DNA of 64,000 nucleotides from Ferrimonas balearica DSM 9799 (lineage in GTDB: Bacteria; Pseudomonadota; Gammaproteobacteria; Enterobacterales; Shewanellaceae), in assembly GCF_000148645.1 (NCBI RefSeq), contig NC_014541.1:1674001-1738000 (forward strand), read 5' to 3'. Positions 16,561 to 24,799 of this stretch are shown piece by piece. How positions within the stretch are numbered: the first letter of the stretch is position 1; each line of letters starts with the position of its first letter. The translations under genes and the position numbers were made by a program. The notes beneath the pieces are model-generated. The model saw only the letters and a list, made by a program, of their open reading frames with translations, made no database searches and was not told the origin of the DNA.

Positions 16561-17115
16561 ATGAAACCTCTGTTTGCTTTAAGCCTGGCGCTGTTTGCTG
16601 CCAGCAGCTTTGCCAATATTGACCGCACGGCGCTGCCGGAACTGCCCAATGTCTATGTGTATGGTCCGCACCTTGTTAGTGCCGGTTTACCCAAGTCTGA
16701 CGACTATGCCGCACTGAAGAGCGCGGGTGTCGATGTGGTGATCAATGTGATTCCCCATCACAGCAAGTGGGATAAGGAGAATGGCTTTGTGCCGGATCCG
16801 GCCAGTGCCCGCAGCAGCGGACTGACTCATTACACCGTGCCGTTTGAGTCGGCGGAACCGGTGGCGACCATGGAGCACTTTATTGCGGTGATGGACCGGA
16901 TGTCCCAGACCGAACAGGACGTGTTGGTGCATTGTGCCGTGAACTGGCGGGCGTCGGGTCTGGTTTACCTTTACCACGCCATTAAGACAGGTAAGGCGGA
17001 CAAAACCGAGCTGAAACCCTGGGGCGATCTGGAACAGGCGTTTGCCGAAGCGCCCAATCTTAAGCATTTCTTTGACGTGGTCGAAGCGCACTATGGTTTA
17101 GCGCCCGCGCTCTGA
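16561..17115 (+). CDS. Secreted dual-specificity-type phosphatase-like protein
   Basis: 184 residues with a signal peptide (MKPLFALSLALFAASSFA). The fold is that of small cysteine phosphatases of the DUF442/beta-lactamase-hydrolase-like group: LVSAGLPKSDDYAALKSAGVDVVINV, then the P-loop H124-C125-AVNW-R130-AS. Spacing is C-x4-R rather than the C-x5-R of classical protein tyrosine phosphatases, as in DUF442 proteins. It is likely periplasmic. The substrate is unknown. GGAGCTCAA lies just before the ATG. A bidirectional terminator follows. Confidence 0.72.
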   Translation: MKPLFALSLALFAASSFANIDRTALPELPNVYVYGPHLVSAGLPKSDDYAALKSAGVDVVINVIPHHSKWDKENGFVPDPASARSSGLTHYTVPFESAEPVATMEHFIAVMDRMSQTEQDVLVHCAVNWRASGLVYLYHAIKTGKADKTELKPWGDLEQAFAEAPNLKHFFDVVEAHYGLAPAL

Positions 17116-17153
17116 TTTCGCCGTGACGGTGGGCGATACAACCCAACCCGATA

Positions 17154-17186
17154 AAAGCCGCCCGGACTGTTCATCCGGGCGGCTTT
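17154..17186. terminator. Bidirectional terminator
   Basis: AAAGCCGCCCGGA and TCCGGGCGGCTTT form a perfect 13-bp stem around a 7-nt loop, shared by the phosphatase gene and the convergent NikR-like gene. Confidence 0.9.
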
Positions 17187-17228
17187 CGTGATTGGGGGGC
17201 GGCCTCAATCCGGCCTGCCGTAGCGGGC

Positions 17229-17651
17229 TCAGATGGTGGTGTCGAGAATCATCGGTACCAGGTGGAGGCAGCCGTTCATCACGCCGCTTTCACTCAATTG
17301 CAGGTTGGCGAACTGATTTAGCTGGTGGGCCTTGCCGACCAGCGCCACGCTCTCCAGCCGGAAGTGGTCGTCGAGGCAGACAATCTGGCTGGCCCGGACG
17401 ATGTCATGATGCTGATTCAGGTTGTCCTGCAGTCGGGTGAGGAGGGTGCGCTTGCGGGTGTCAAACACGTAACTGAGCGTGGCCATGCAATCGGTGTCGG
17501 GCTCCGCTTGTATCAGCTGCTCCGAGCGACGCTGGCGGATCAGGTCGCGGAAGAACTCGCTGCGGTTGCGGTACTCCCCCAGTTCCGTCATCCGGTCCAG
17601 CTCTGACAAAAGCTCGCTGTCCAGCGAGACGGTGATGCGTTCGGTCGTCAT
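17229..17651 (-). CDS. NikR-like ribbon-helix-helix regulator with altered metal site
   Basis: 140 residues from the ATG at 17651 (a GTG at 17660 would add three). The N-terminal ribbon-helix-helix is RITVSLDSELLSELDRM...RSEFFRDLIR and the C-terminal ACT-like domain aligns well with NikR (ATLSYVFD, HHDIVRASQIV, GVMNGCLHLVP). Against E. coli NikR as I recall it, the four square-planar nickel ligands H76, H87, H89 and C95 fall on N79, I90, C92 and R98 here, so the classical nickel site is absent. It is divergent from a metal-chelate uptake operon and probably represses it and itself through the direct repeats at 17674 and 17728. The effector may be another metal or a metal chelate. Confidence 0.82.
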   Translation of the reverse strand: MTTERITVSLDSELLSELDRMTELGEYRNRSEFFRDLIRQRRSEQLIQAEPDTDCMATLSYVFDTRKRTLLTRLQDNLNQHHDIVRASQIVCLDDHFRLESVALVGKAHQLNQFANLQLSESGVMNGCLHLVPMILDTTI

Positions 17652-17673
17652 CGTTGTCACACCCCCAAAATCG

Positions 17674-17702
17674 AAGTATTACGAATTTTATCGTCTTCAC
17701 AT
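17674..17702. promoter_or_regulatory. Operator-like direct repeat A, NikR-like side
   Basis: AAGTATTACGAA, nine variable bases, then CTTCACAT. It matches repeat B (17728) at 11 of the first 12 positions and seven of the last eight, and begins 22 bp upstream of the NikR-like ATG. The two repeats are 54 bp apart start to start, about five helical turns. Confidence 0.65.
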
Positions 17703-17727
17703 TTTATTGATTCTGATCAGAAACACA

Positions 17728-17756
17728 AAGTATGACGAAAACTAATATCTTCACAC
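17728..17756. promoter_or_regulatory. Operator-like direct repeat B, uptake-operon side
   Basis: AAGTATGACGAA, nine variable bases, then CTTCACAC, ending 12 bp before the start of the binding-protein gene. The GTATGA core equals one half-site of E. coli NikR operators (GTATGA-N16-TCATAC), but the matching inverted half-site is absent. Confidence 0.65.
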
Positions 17757-17768
17757 TGACGTCAGGGA

Positions 17769-18716
17769 GTGAGTGTGGTGAGGGTGTTTGTTCGTTTTAT
17801 GCTGTTTGTGCGTCTTATGGCGATGCTGAGTCTGCTGCCGATGGTGGTACAGGCCGCTGTTCCTCTGGTGAACTGCGGGGTACCACTGACGCTGGCTGGG
17901 CCGGCACAACGGATTGTGACCCTCAATCAACAGGCAACCGAGGCACTGGTGGCCATTGGCGCCGGGCAAAAGGTTGTGGGCCAGGCCTATCAGGATGACC
18001 GGCCCGCGGCCCGGTGGGCCGAGCGCTATAACGCCATCCCGGTGATGGCCGAGGAGTACCCCAACCCGGAATCGTTGCTGGCAACCGCGCCGGACCTGCT
18101 GGTGGCCGGATTTGCCAGCGCCTTCAGTGATTGGGGCGTGGGGGCGCGGCAGCGCTGGCTGAACTACGGCACCAACAGCTACCTGTTCGAGTCCGCTTGC
18201 GCGGCGCAGACGGTGACGCTGGAGGGGCTGTACCGCGATATGACCCATCTGGGCCAACTGACCGGCCATCAGCAACAGGCCACCTCGTGGATTGCTGAAC
18301 AGCAGCAGCGCCTGTCGCAGATCCGCTGGCCGGAATCCCAGCGCAAACCCAAGGTGTTGCTGTGGCTGCGGGGGTATGATCTGCCCTATGTGGCCGGGTG
18401 TTGTGGCGCCGGCAACCTGCTGATTGAACAGGCAGGGGGCATCAATATCGCCGCCGACCTGCCCAAGTCCTGGGGCCATCTGTCCTGGGAAACCATCCTC
18501 AGTCGTCAGCCGGATCTGATCCTGATGGTGGATTCCAACTGGTCGTCGTTCAGTCAGAAGGAAACCTTCCTGAGCGGCGCGCTCTACGCCCGTCACCTCA
18601 ATGTGATGTCCACCGGCCAACGCCACCCTATCGCGTTTTCCGAGGTGATGGCGGGGGTGCGGTTGCCCGACGGCATTGAACGTGCCCACCACTGGTTCCG
18701 GGCCTGGCAGCCATGA
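17769..18716 (+). CDS. Periplasmic binding protein of a metal-chelate ABC transporter (BtuF/FecB type)
   Basis: Up to 315 residues. The first 35 form a signal peptide (hydrophobic run ending VVQAA). The body has cluster A-2 features: RIVTLNQQATEALVAIGAGQKVVG, EEYPNPESLLATAPDLLVAG, and EQAGGINIAADLPKSWG then DLILMVDS. A CC pair occurs in VAGCCGAGN. It captures a chelate in the periplasm for the FecCD-type permease. The start is ambiguous: GTG at 17769 overlaps the AGGGAG ribosome site, so GTG at 17775 or 17778 may be used. Its stop overlaps the permease ATG. Whether the ligand is cobalamin, a ferric siderophore or another metallophore is open. Confidence 0.85.
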   Translation: MSVVRVFVRFMLFVRLMAMLSLLPMVVQAAVPLVNCGVPLTLAGPAQRIVTLNQQATEALVAIGAGQKVVGQAYQDDRPAARWAERYNAIPVMAEEYPNPESLLATAPDLLVAGFASAFSDWGVGARQRWLNYGTNSYLFESACAAQTVTLEGLYRDMTHLGQLTGHQQQATSWIAEQQQRLSQIRWPESQRKPKVLLWLRGYDLPYVAGCCGAGNLLIEQAGGINIAADLPKSWGHLSWETILSRQPDLILMVDSNWSSFSQKETFLSGALYARHLNVMSTGQRHPIAFSEVMAGVRLPDGIERAHHWFRAWQP

Positions 18717-19711
18717 TTGGGCCTGATAAACCTCTGGCGACCTACGGGGTCGGCCTTATCGCGTTGCTGTGTTTGCTGCTGGCCAGCCTCTCCTGGGGCG
18801 CGTTGTCCCTCGATATGACGCAACTGCTTGGTGGGCTGCAACGTCAGCCGGAGCAGGCTTTGGCTCAGGCGATCATCTGGGAGATGCGTCTGCCCCGGGC
18901 GCTGCTGGCGGCGCTGGTGGGGGCCGCGCTGGCGGTTGCTGGGGTGCTGAGCCAGACGCTGGTACGCAACCCCCTAGCCGACCCCTATCTGCTGGGCATC
19001 GCCAATGGCGCCTCCTTCTTTGCGGTGGCCGGGCTGACCCTCGGACTGGCCGTCCCCCAACCCCTGCTGGCGCTGCTGGGCGCGGGTGTCACCTTTGCCC
19101 TGGTGATGATGACGGCGCAACAGAAGGGGCTGCGACTGGCGCCCTTTGCCTTGATACTCTGCGGCGTCACCATCAGTGCGTTGGGTTCATCGCTGACGAC
19201 GCTGATGATGTTGATGGGGGATGAACGGGCGCTAAGCCAGATCCTCCACTGGCTGATGGGATCGCTGGCGGGCACCGAGTGGCCGGAACTGATGCCATTG
19301 GCCATCGCGCTGGCCGTCGTCCTGCCGCTGTTGATTCGGCACAGCCATGAATGGGACCGGCTGCTGTTGGGCGAAGACAAAGCCCAGTCGCTGGGGCTGA
19401 GCCTGGTGACCACCCGTCGTTTGTTGGCGCTGGCGATTTTGGTGCTGACCGCATTGGCGGTGGCCAGTGCCGGTGTGGTGGGCTTTCTGGGCCTGTTGGT
19501 GCCTCACCTTTGTCGGATGTGGATGGGGGCAGGGCACCGAATTCTGCTGCCCACTGCGGCGCTGACCGGCGCTGTGCTCTGCGTCGCGGTGGATCTGCTG
19601 TGCCGCACCGTGCTCGCCCCAACCGAAATTCCCCTCTCCATCCCGCTGGCGATTCTGACGGCGCCGATGCTGCTGTCGCTGATCCGGAGGCAGGCCAATG
19701 CTGTTAATTGA
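18713..19711 (+). CDS. FecCD/BtuC-type ABC transporter permease
   Basis: 332 residues, about ten membrane helices. Typical segments are MRLPRALLAALVGAALAVAG, LSQTLVRNPLADPYLLGIAN and GVVGFLGLLVPHLCRM, diagnostic of BtuC/FecCD permeases for cobalamin, haem and siderophore chelates. It overlaps the binding-protein gene by 4 bp and the ATPase gene by 14 bp. Confidence 0.92.
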   Translation: MIGPDKPLATYGVGLIALLCLLLASLSWGALSLDMTQLLGGLQRQPEQALAQAIIWEMRLPRALLAALVGAALAVAGVLSQTLVRNPLADPYLLGIANGASFFAVAGLTLGLAVPQPLLALLGAGVTFALVMMTAQQKGLRLAPFALILCGVTISALGSSLTTLMMLMGDERALSQILHWLMGSLAGTEWPELMPLAIALAVVLPLLIRHSHEWDRLLLGEDKAQSLGLSLVTTRRLLALAILVLTALAVASAGVVGFLGLLVPHLCRMWMGAGHRILLPTAALTGAVLCVAVDLLCRTVLAPTEIPLSIPLAILTAPMLLSLIRRQANAVN

Positions 19712-20459
19712 TCACCTGCAGCTGGCCAGCCACGGCCTGCGGTTGGCCAAACCGCTGGAGTTGCGCCTGCCAGAGGGGCAGTGGCTGGGATTGCTGGGCC
19801 CTAATGGTTGTGGCAAAACCACGCTGCTGAAAACCCTGGCCGGGCTGCTTCCGGCCAGCCAGGGCGGGCTGTGGTTTGCCGACCAGTCACTGCTGACCAT
19901 GACGCCGCGGGAGCGGGCCCATCAGCTGGCGATCATGGTGCAGCACAACGCCCCTTGTGGTGGCCTGACGGTGGAGCAGGTGGTGGCGCTGGGTAAAGCG
20001 CCGGACCGGGTACTGGATCGCACCTGGCTCGACCAACTGCTGCGACTGTGTGGCCTGAGCGAGTTGCGCCGCGCCCCGCTGGAACGCCTGTCCGGCGGGC
20101 AGGTTCAGCGTACCATGCTGGCCCAGGCGCTGTTTCAGGACACGCCGGTGATGCTGCTGGACGAACCTGCCAACCACCTCGACATCTTTCACCTGCACCA
20201 CCTGCTTTCCCTGTTGCGCCAGCGCTCGCTTACCGTGATTGCCAGCTTCCACGACATGAACGTGGCGGCGCAGTACTGCGACCAGCTGCTGCTTCTGGCC
20301 GATGGCGAACAGGTGGCCTGCGGCGCGCCGGAGCAGGTGCTGACTCCCGCCCATCTACAGCAAGCCTATGGCGTGGATGCCCACGTCACCACGGGCATTC
20401 ATGGACGTCCCCAGGTCACAGTACTTGGGGCCTGCGACAACAGAAGGAACTGGATATGA
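19698..20459 (+). CDS. ABC transporter ATPase (BtuD/FecE type)
   Basis: 253 residues. Walker A is GPNGCGKTT, the signature is LSGGQVQR, Walker B is VMLLDEPANHLD and the switch histidine is in IASFHDMN. It powers the co-encoded permease. The last codons overlap the receptor start (ATGA at 20456-20459), so the whole set is translationally coupled. Confidence 0.92.
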   Translation: MLLIDHLQLASHGLRLAKPLELRLPEGQWLGLLGPNGCGKTTLLKTLAGLLPASQGGLWFADQSLLTMTPRERAHQLAIMVQHNAPCGGLTVEQVVALGKAPDRVLDRTWLDQLLRLCGLSELRRAPLERLSGGQVQRTMLAQALFQDTPVMLLDEPANHLDIFHLHHLLSLLRQRSLTVIASFHDMNVAAQYCDQLLLLADGEQVACGAPEQVLTPAHLQQAYGVDAHVTTGIHGRPQVTVLGACDNRRNWI

Positions 20460-22357
20460 GCCGAACCCGGCTACTCCTTGCCATCGCCCTGCTGCCGATG
20501 GCCACACCCGCCCTTGCGGTGGATGAAGTGATGGTGGTGACCCACCGTACTCTGGAAGAGAGCCTGACGCTCGATCAGGCCCGCCTGGGCAACAGCCTGG
20601 TGATTGTGGAGCGCGAGCAGATTGAGCGCTTTGGCCAGGGTGACATCAACGACATTCTGGCCCAGCTGGTGCCGGGGTTGTTTGCCGCCGGAAAGGGGGG
20701 CCGTTTCGATGGCGCTTACTACTCCCTTCAGGGCTCGCGTAAGCAGGATATCCTCTGGCTGATTGACGGCAACCGGCTTAACAACCGCCTGTACGGCGGG
20801 ATCTACCTGGACAGCCTGAACCCCAACATCATTGAACGGATTGAGGTGCTCAAAGGCGGGCAGGGGATCATCTACGGCAGTGACGCCATCGCCGGGGTGA
20901 TCAACATCGTCACCCGCAACTACCAGGGTGAAAGCGAAACCAGCGTCGGCATCGGCACCGATACCCTGCCCAGCGTCAATACCGACCTCTTTCTCAGTCG
21001 CGCTTACGGTGACGTCGAGGTGTCGCTGTTTGGCGCATACGCCTGGAGTGAGGGCTACCAGCTTTGGCGCGACAGCGACATCCACTGGACCGCCGCCGAT
21101 GACGTCGAGCGGGGTTATCGCGTGGCAAACCTCGGGGGCAAAGTGCGCTGGGTGCTGGACGATGACCGTTACCTCACCTTGTTGGCCCAGTGGAACGACA
21201 GCGATCTGGAGCGTCTGCGTCCCTACGGCACCATCGACAGCAACAATGAACGCGAAGAGAAGATCGCCACCCTTGACTACCAGCACCGGCTGAATCCGAA
21301 ATGGATGCTGCAACTCAAGGCCTACTATCACGCGTGGGACAGCTACTACAACCGCATCGACCAGAACGAGTCCGGCCAGATCATCGTGATGGACGACAAC
21401 AGCTACTGGGGCTTCGAAGATTACGGCCTCAAGGCGTTGATGCACTGGGACGGTGAGTCCGACCAGAGCTGGCTGTTCGGCGCCGAGTTGCAACGCTATC
21501 GCGGTGAAGACGAGGTGATGGACTTCGTCAGTGAAACCGAAACCGTCAGCTCGCTGTTTGCCCAGTACCGGCCCAGAGTGCTGGATACTGACCTCGCCCT
21601 TGGCCTGCGCTACAGCAACATCACCGGCGCCGGCGACAGCCTGAACTGGAGCGTCGGCGGCGATCATGAGTACAACGACGTGATTCGTTTTAACGCCTCC
21701 ATCGGCAGCGGATTCCGCCTGCCCACCGCCGAAGAGCTCTACTCCGTGGAGGAGGAGGGCGGCATCACCGGCGACCCCAATCTCAAGCCTGAACACAGCC
21801 TCAATGCCAACCTCGGCGCCCTGATGACGTTGTCCGACTGGACGCTGGAGCCGCTGCTGTTCTGGCGTCAGGTGGACGACCTGATTGGCATTGAGGACAG
21901 CACCTTCCGCAACCTGGAAGGGCGGGTGGAGACCTACGGCATCGAGGTGCTGTTGGGCACCTCCGGCGAGCACTGGCAGTTCAATATGGCCTCCAGTTAC
22001 GCCAGCAGTCAGGAGGAGGGCAGTGACGAGCAGATTGATCAGGTGCCCCAGTGGCTGGCCAGTGCCGACCTGACCCTTCAGCCCACCGAGTTTCTGCAGC
22101 TGTTTATCCAGGGCCACTACACCGGTGAGTTCACCCAATATGACACCAAGGCCGGTGACTACTGGCTGCTTCACCTGGGCGCGCAGTATCGCCTTGCCCG
22201 CCATCAATTTAACCTGAGGCTCGAAAACGCACTGGATAACGAATACGACGTCAGCGTGTTTAACCCGGGCTCCTCCGCACCGGAGGCGCACCGCGAGCCG
22301 ATCACCACCCGGGGCATGCCCCGCAACCTGCAGTTCAATTACCGTTACCAGTTCTAG
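20456..22357 (+). CDS. TonB-dependent outer-membrane receptor
   Basis: 633 residues from the ATG at 20456; the frame is open upstream through the ATPase gene but that part has no receptor homology. Signal peptide ends near ALA; a TonB-box-like DEVMVVT follows directly. The plug (about 40-150) includes GDINDILAQLVPGLF, GSRKQDILWLIDG and IIERIEVLKGG then IYGSDAIAGVINIVTRN; the barrel ends in aromatic F (NYRYQF). It brings the chelate across the outer membrane using TonB energy. It is about BtuB length. No cobalamin riboswitch was seen upstream, so cobalamin is not assured. Confidence 0.92.
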   Translation: MSRTRLLLAIALLPMATPALAVDEVMVVTHRTLEESLTLDQARLGNSLVIVEREQIERFGQGDINDILAQLVPGLFAAGKGGRFDGAYYSLQGSRKQDILWLIDGNRLNNRLYGGIYLDSLNPNIIERIEVLKGGQGIIYGSDAIAGVINIVTRNYQGESETSVGIGTDTLPSVNTDLFLSRAYGDVEVSLFGAYAWSEGYQLWRDSDIHWTAADDVERGYRVANLGGKVRWVLDDDRYLTLLAQWNDSDLERLRPYGTIDSNNEREEKIATLDYQHRLNPKWMLQLKAYYHAWDSYYNRIDQNESGQIIVMDDNSYWGFEDYGLKALMHWDGESDQSWLFGAELQRYRGEDEVMDFVSETETVSSLFAQYRPRVLDTDLALGLRYSNITGAGDSLNWSVGGDHEYNDVIRFNASIGSGFRLPTAEELYSVEEEGGITGDPNLKPEHSLNANLGALMTLSDWTLEPLLFWRQVDDLIGIEDSTFRNLEGRVETYGIEVLLGTSGEHWQFNMASSYASSQEEGSDEQIDQVPQWLASADLTLQPTEFLQLFIQGHYTGEFTQYDTKAGDYWLLHLGAQYRLARHQFNLRLENALDNEYDVSVFNPGSSAPEAHREPITTRGMPRNLQFNYRYQF

Positions 22358-22366
22358 GAGAGCGAG

Positions 22367-23110
22367 ATGAGTCAGCGAATTCTGTTTCTTGGGGTTTATG
22401 GCATGGAGATGGTTGAGTGTGGTGGCGCTCTGGCCATTAACGCCAACAATGGCGGGCACTCCTTTGCGTCAGTGATGCTGGCCAAAGATGAGATGAAGGC
22501 CCAGCTTCGCCGAGCGGCTGAGGTGTTGGGGGTGGAGCGGATCGACTTTAATGACTTTGAGCGCGGCGGCATCGACCTGCGCCATGAGTACAAGCTGGCG
22601 CTGGTCAGGGTGATTCGGGAAACCCGGCCGGACATCATCATTACCCAGGACCCGGAACACAGCTTTGAAGATCTCGATCCGGACCGCCGCCCGGCGATGC
22701 TGTTGATCCTGGAAGCGATCGCCCTGGCGGGGCGGGATTATGGCCTTGAGGCGATGCCGGAGCTGGCACCCCATCCGGTGCCCACCATCTACTACATGAG
22801 CCCGAAGAATCCCAACTGCAGCGTGACGCTGGCGCAGGTGTGGCAGCAGAAGGAGGAAGCGATGGATTGCCTCAGCAGCCAGATGACCTTCTCCGGCCAC
22901 CACTTCACCGAGCGTCTCAGCGCCGCTGAGCAAACCGCCCTGCATCCCCGGTTTGCCGAGCTGTCGATGGCGCAGCGGGGCCGGGAGGTGCAGCGGGCGA
23001 TGGACCGGGCTCTCTACCTGCACACCGGCCTGTTGAGCCACAGCCGCTACGCGCTGGCTGAGCCCTATCGCCGCCAGGGTATTATGGAGCTGGACGCGTT
23101 GATGGTGTGA
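22367..23110 (+). CDS. PIG-L/GalB-fold protein lacking the usual zinc ligands
   Basis: A 247-residue cytoplasmic protein. The overall plan is PIG-L/LmbE: an N-terminal RILFLG strand, CGGALAINANNGGH, LRRAAEVLGV, RVIRETRPDIIIT and a C-terminal QKEEAMDCLSSQ helix. The expected metal motif HPDD (or HSAD in GalB-type hydratases) reads YGMEM, and the second motif HPDH reads LDPDRR, so the family's zinc ligands seem lost. It starts 9 bp after the receptor gene with GGAGAGCG upstream and a terminator follows, so it belongs to the uptake operon. A role in handling the imported chelate is inferred; a binding or regulatory rather than hydrolytic function is possible. Confidence 0.75.
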   Translation: MSQRILFLGVYGMEMVECGGALAINANNGGHSFASVMLAKDEMKAQLRRAAEVLGVERIDFNDFERGGIDLRHEYKLALVRVIRETRPDIIITQDPEHSFEDLDPDRRPAMLLILEAIALAGRDYGLEAMPELAPHPVPTIYYMSPKNPNCSVTLAQVWQQKEEAMDCLSSQMTFSGHHFTERLSAAEQTALHPRFAELSMAQRGREVQRAMDRALYLHTGLLSHSRYALAEPYRRQGIMELDALMV

Positions 23111-23205
23111 CGCCGGATATGAGGGGGGGAATCCACCTCTTCCATCACGGGTCCTTTCGCGGATCCCAACATGTGGGCTGAGCCTGACAACCAGGTATGA
23201 AATTC

Positions 23206-23229
23206 GGGGTGCGTTTGCGCCCCTTTTTT
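23206..23229 (+). terminator. Terminator of the metal-chelate uptake operon
   Basis: GGGGTGC and GCGCCCC pair around GTTT (one G-U pair), followed by six T residues. The end of the T run is also the TAA of the convergent Omp85-like gene. Confidence 0.85.
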
Positions 23230-24388
23230 AAATGCCGGTTCCGACGGTGATGTAAAACGCCGTATCACTGTCACTAAAAGCCAGGTCGACGCCCATATGA
23301 ATGCCGTAGCGACGGGCGATCTGGTAGCGAAATCCGCCGCCGTAGGCATCCGCCGTTTCCCGCTCAGAGCTGGCCCCCCGGGTCTGTCCGATGCCGTAGA
23401 AACCCAGCAGGGTCCACCGATTATCCAATTGGTACATCAGTTGGGCCTGCACCGAACCGACCTCTTCCCCCTGATATCGAAACATCGAGATGCCCCGCAG
23501 GTGGATATAGGGGTTCAGCGTAGGGGGGAGCAGGTCACTGCTGTTCAGGGTCTCATAGCGTCCGGCGATGGCCAGTGACCAACGATGGGCCAGAGGCAGG
23601 TAGCCTTCGCCCTCCAGCAGCAGCGTCTGGTAGTCGTAATCGGCACCAATGGCATTGTCGTGAACCATGTATTCGGCGTTCACCTCGAAGCCGCTTGTTG
23701 GGAAAAAGATGTTGTTGCGGGTGTCGTAGGTGGCCACCACACCCAGACCCGAGTTGGTGCTTCTGTCCAGGCCCGTCATCCGAAAGAAACCGTCCACGAT
23801 GACATTGGATGAACTCAACGTGGATTGGACAAACAGTTGCTTGACGCCAAGCAACAGGGGACTGCTGCCAAGCCGAAATTGCAGCGTTTGCATCAATACC
23901 GCTGCGTCGGTTTGGGTATCAAACTTGACGCTTCCGCCACCGGGGAGCAGCCCACCAAGATCGGTGTAGATATCCAGTTTGGCCTCTCCGGCCCCGCCGC
24001 CCACCAGGTAACGTATTTTGTCTTCCCCCCAAGTTCTTCGGTGCCCGGCAAACGCAAACCAGGTGCCGTTTTCTGTGCCCAATGCCCCTGCGACGGTGGC
24101 GGCGGGAGGGAGCAGTTTGGCGCCGCCATCAAAACTGGCCAGAGCCTGAACCTTGCGTTGTTCCTTTTCTGCTTCCGACTCGTGCAGAAAGACACCAGCC
24201 ACGCCAAATCCGTACCCTACGGCAGGCTCGGTAATGAGGATGGGCACGGGCAAAAAACCGTAGGCGTTCTCCGCCAGGTAGTTGCCCATATCAAAACGCC
24301 GGTCCACCGGATCAAAGAAGTCGATGCTGGCGCTGGCATCGGCAGTGAGGGAGAGTGCCAGCAGGGGCAGACTGAACAATCGTTTCAT
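23228..24388 (-). CDS. Omp85/BamA-type outer-membrane barrel without POTRA domains
   Basis: 386 residues from the ATG at 24388 (a TTG at 24397 is possible). Signal peptide ends near SAS. The remainder resembles the bacterial surface antigen (D15) barrel: FLPVPILITEPAVGYGFGVAG, ATYDTRNNIFFPTSGFEVNAEY, LNPYIHLRGISMFRYQG (with the LRG loop motif) and alternating strands to the C-terminus FYITVGTGI. POTRA repeats of BamA/TamA are absent, so it is a short member whose cargo is unknown. It is monocistronic. Confidence 0.8.
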   Translation of the reverse strand: MKRLFSLPLLALSLTADASASIDFFDPVDRRFDMGNYLAENAYGFLPVPILITEPAVGYGFGVAGVFLHESEAEKEQRKVQALASFDGGAKLLPPAATVAGALGTENGTWFAFAGHRRTWGEDKIRYLVGGGAGEAKLDIYTDLGGLLPGGGSVKFDTQTDAAVLMQTLQFRLGSSPLLLGVKQLFVQSTLSSSNVIVDGFFRMTGLDRSTNSGLGVVATYDTRNNIFFPTSGFEVNAEYMVHDNAIGADYDYQTLLLEGEGYLPLAHRWSLAIAGRYETLNSSDLLPPTLNPYIHLRGISMFRYQGEEVGSVQAQLMYQLDNRWTLLGFYGIGQTRGASSERETADAYGGGFRYQIARRYGIHMGVDLAFSDSDTAFYITVGTGI

Positions 24389-24799
24389 ATTACTCAATGT
24401 GGTTAAGTGGCTTCAGGCCGAAAAGAGAGCCATCGTGTGCTCAAGCCGCTGCGGCGAGTCCAGGCACGACATCCCGGCGTCATCGTTATCCCGTCATGGC
24501 GTCTGCTTGGGAGCCGGTCGGCGAGCAGAAAACAACATCACCACCACACTACATCTGGTTTTCGGCTGCAAGTTCTTCAGCCACCATCGAGCTGAGCCAA
24601 CGCTCTGAAACTCTGGCTGAAAGTCGTCTGGCTGGTTCTGGATAATGGAACACGGGGGACACGATGAGATGAACGGTGACCGTGACGTCATAACCTGAGA
24701 GGGGCGAAAACGGGTTAAAGGCCACGGCCAGGAACCGGCGGGGTGGCGCACAGAGGATTGGTTCCCACTGTGCCTCACCATGAACCTATCCTGTCTCCA
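24389..24799. other. 411-bp stretch without a supported gene
   Basis: No frame here has both a ribosome site and sensible composition. The only structure noted is an imperfect hairpin, GTGGCGCACAG (24743-24753) with CTGTGCCTCAC (24768-24778), with two internal mismatches and no T tract, which could mark the 3' end of the minus-strand zinc-ribbon gene. Confidence 0.5.

Noticed and set aside
17661-17768. Cobalamin riboswitch upstream of the uptake operon
   Set aside because: The divergent gap is only about 110 bp, too short for a B12 riboswitch, and shows no B12-box-like sequence.
20048-20455. In-frame 5' extension of the receptor gene through the ATPase gene
   Set aside because: The extension is out of frame with, and lies inside, a clear ABC ATPase. 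The receptor signal peptide begins at 20456.
20471-22459. Long antisense frame over the TonB receptor
   Set aside because: The sense strand holds a full receptor with TonB box, plug and barrel; the antisense product has no recognisable domain.
24494-24781. Possible 95-codon gene on the minus strand in the 24.4-24.8 kb gap
   Set aside because: No ribosome site, odd composition and no similarity in style to neighbouring proteins.
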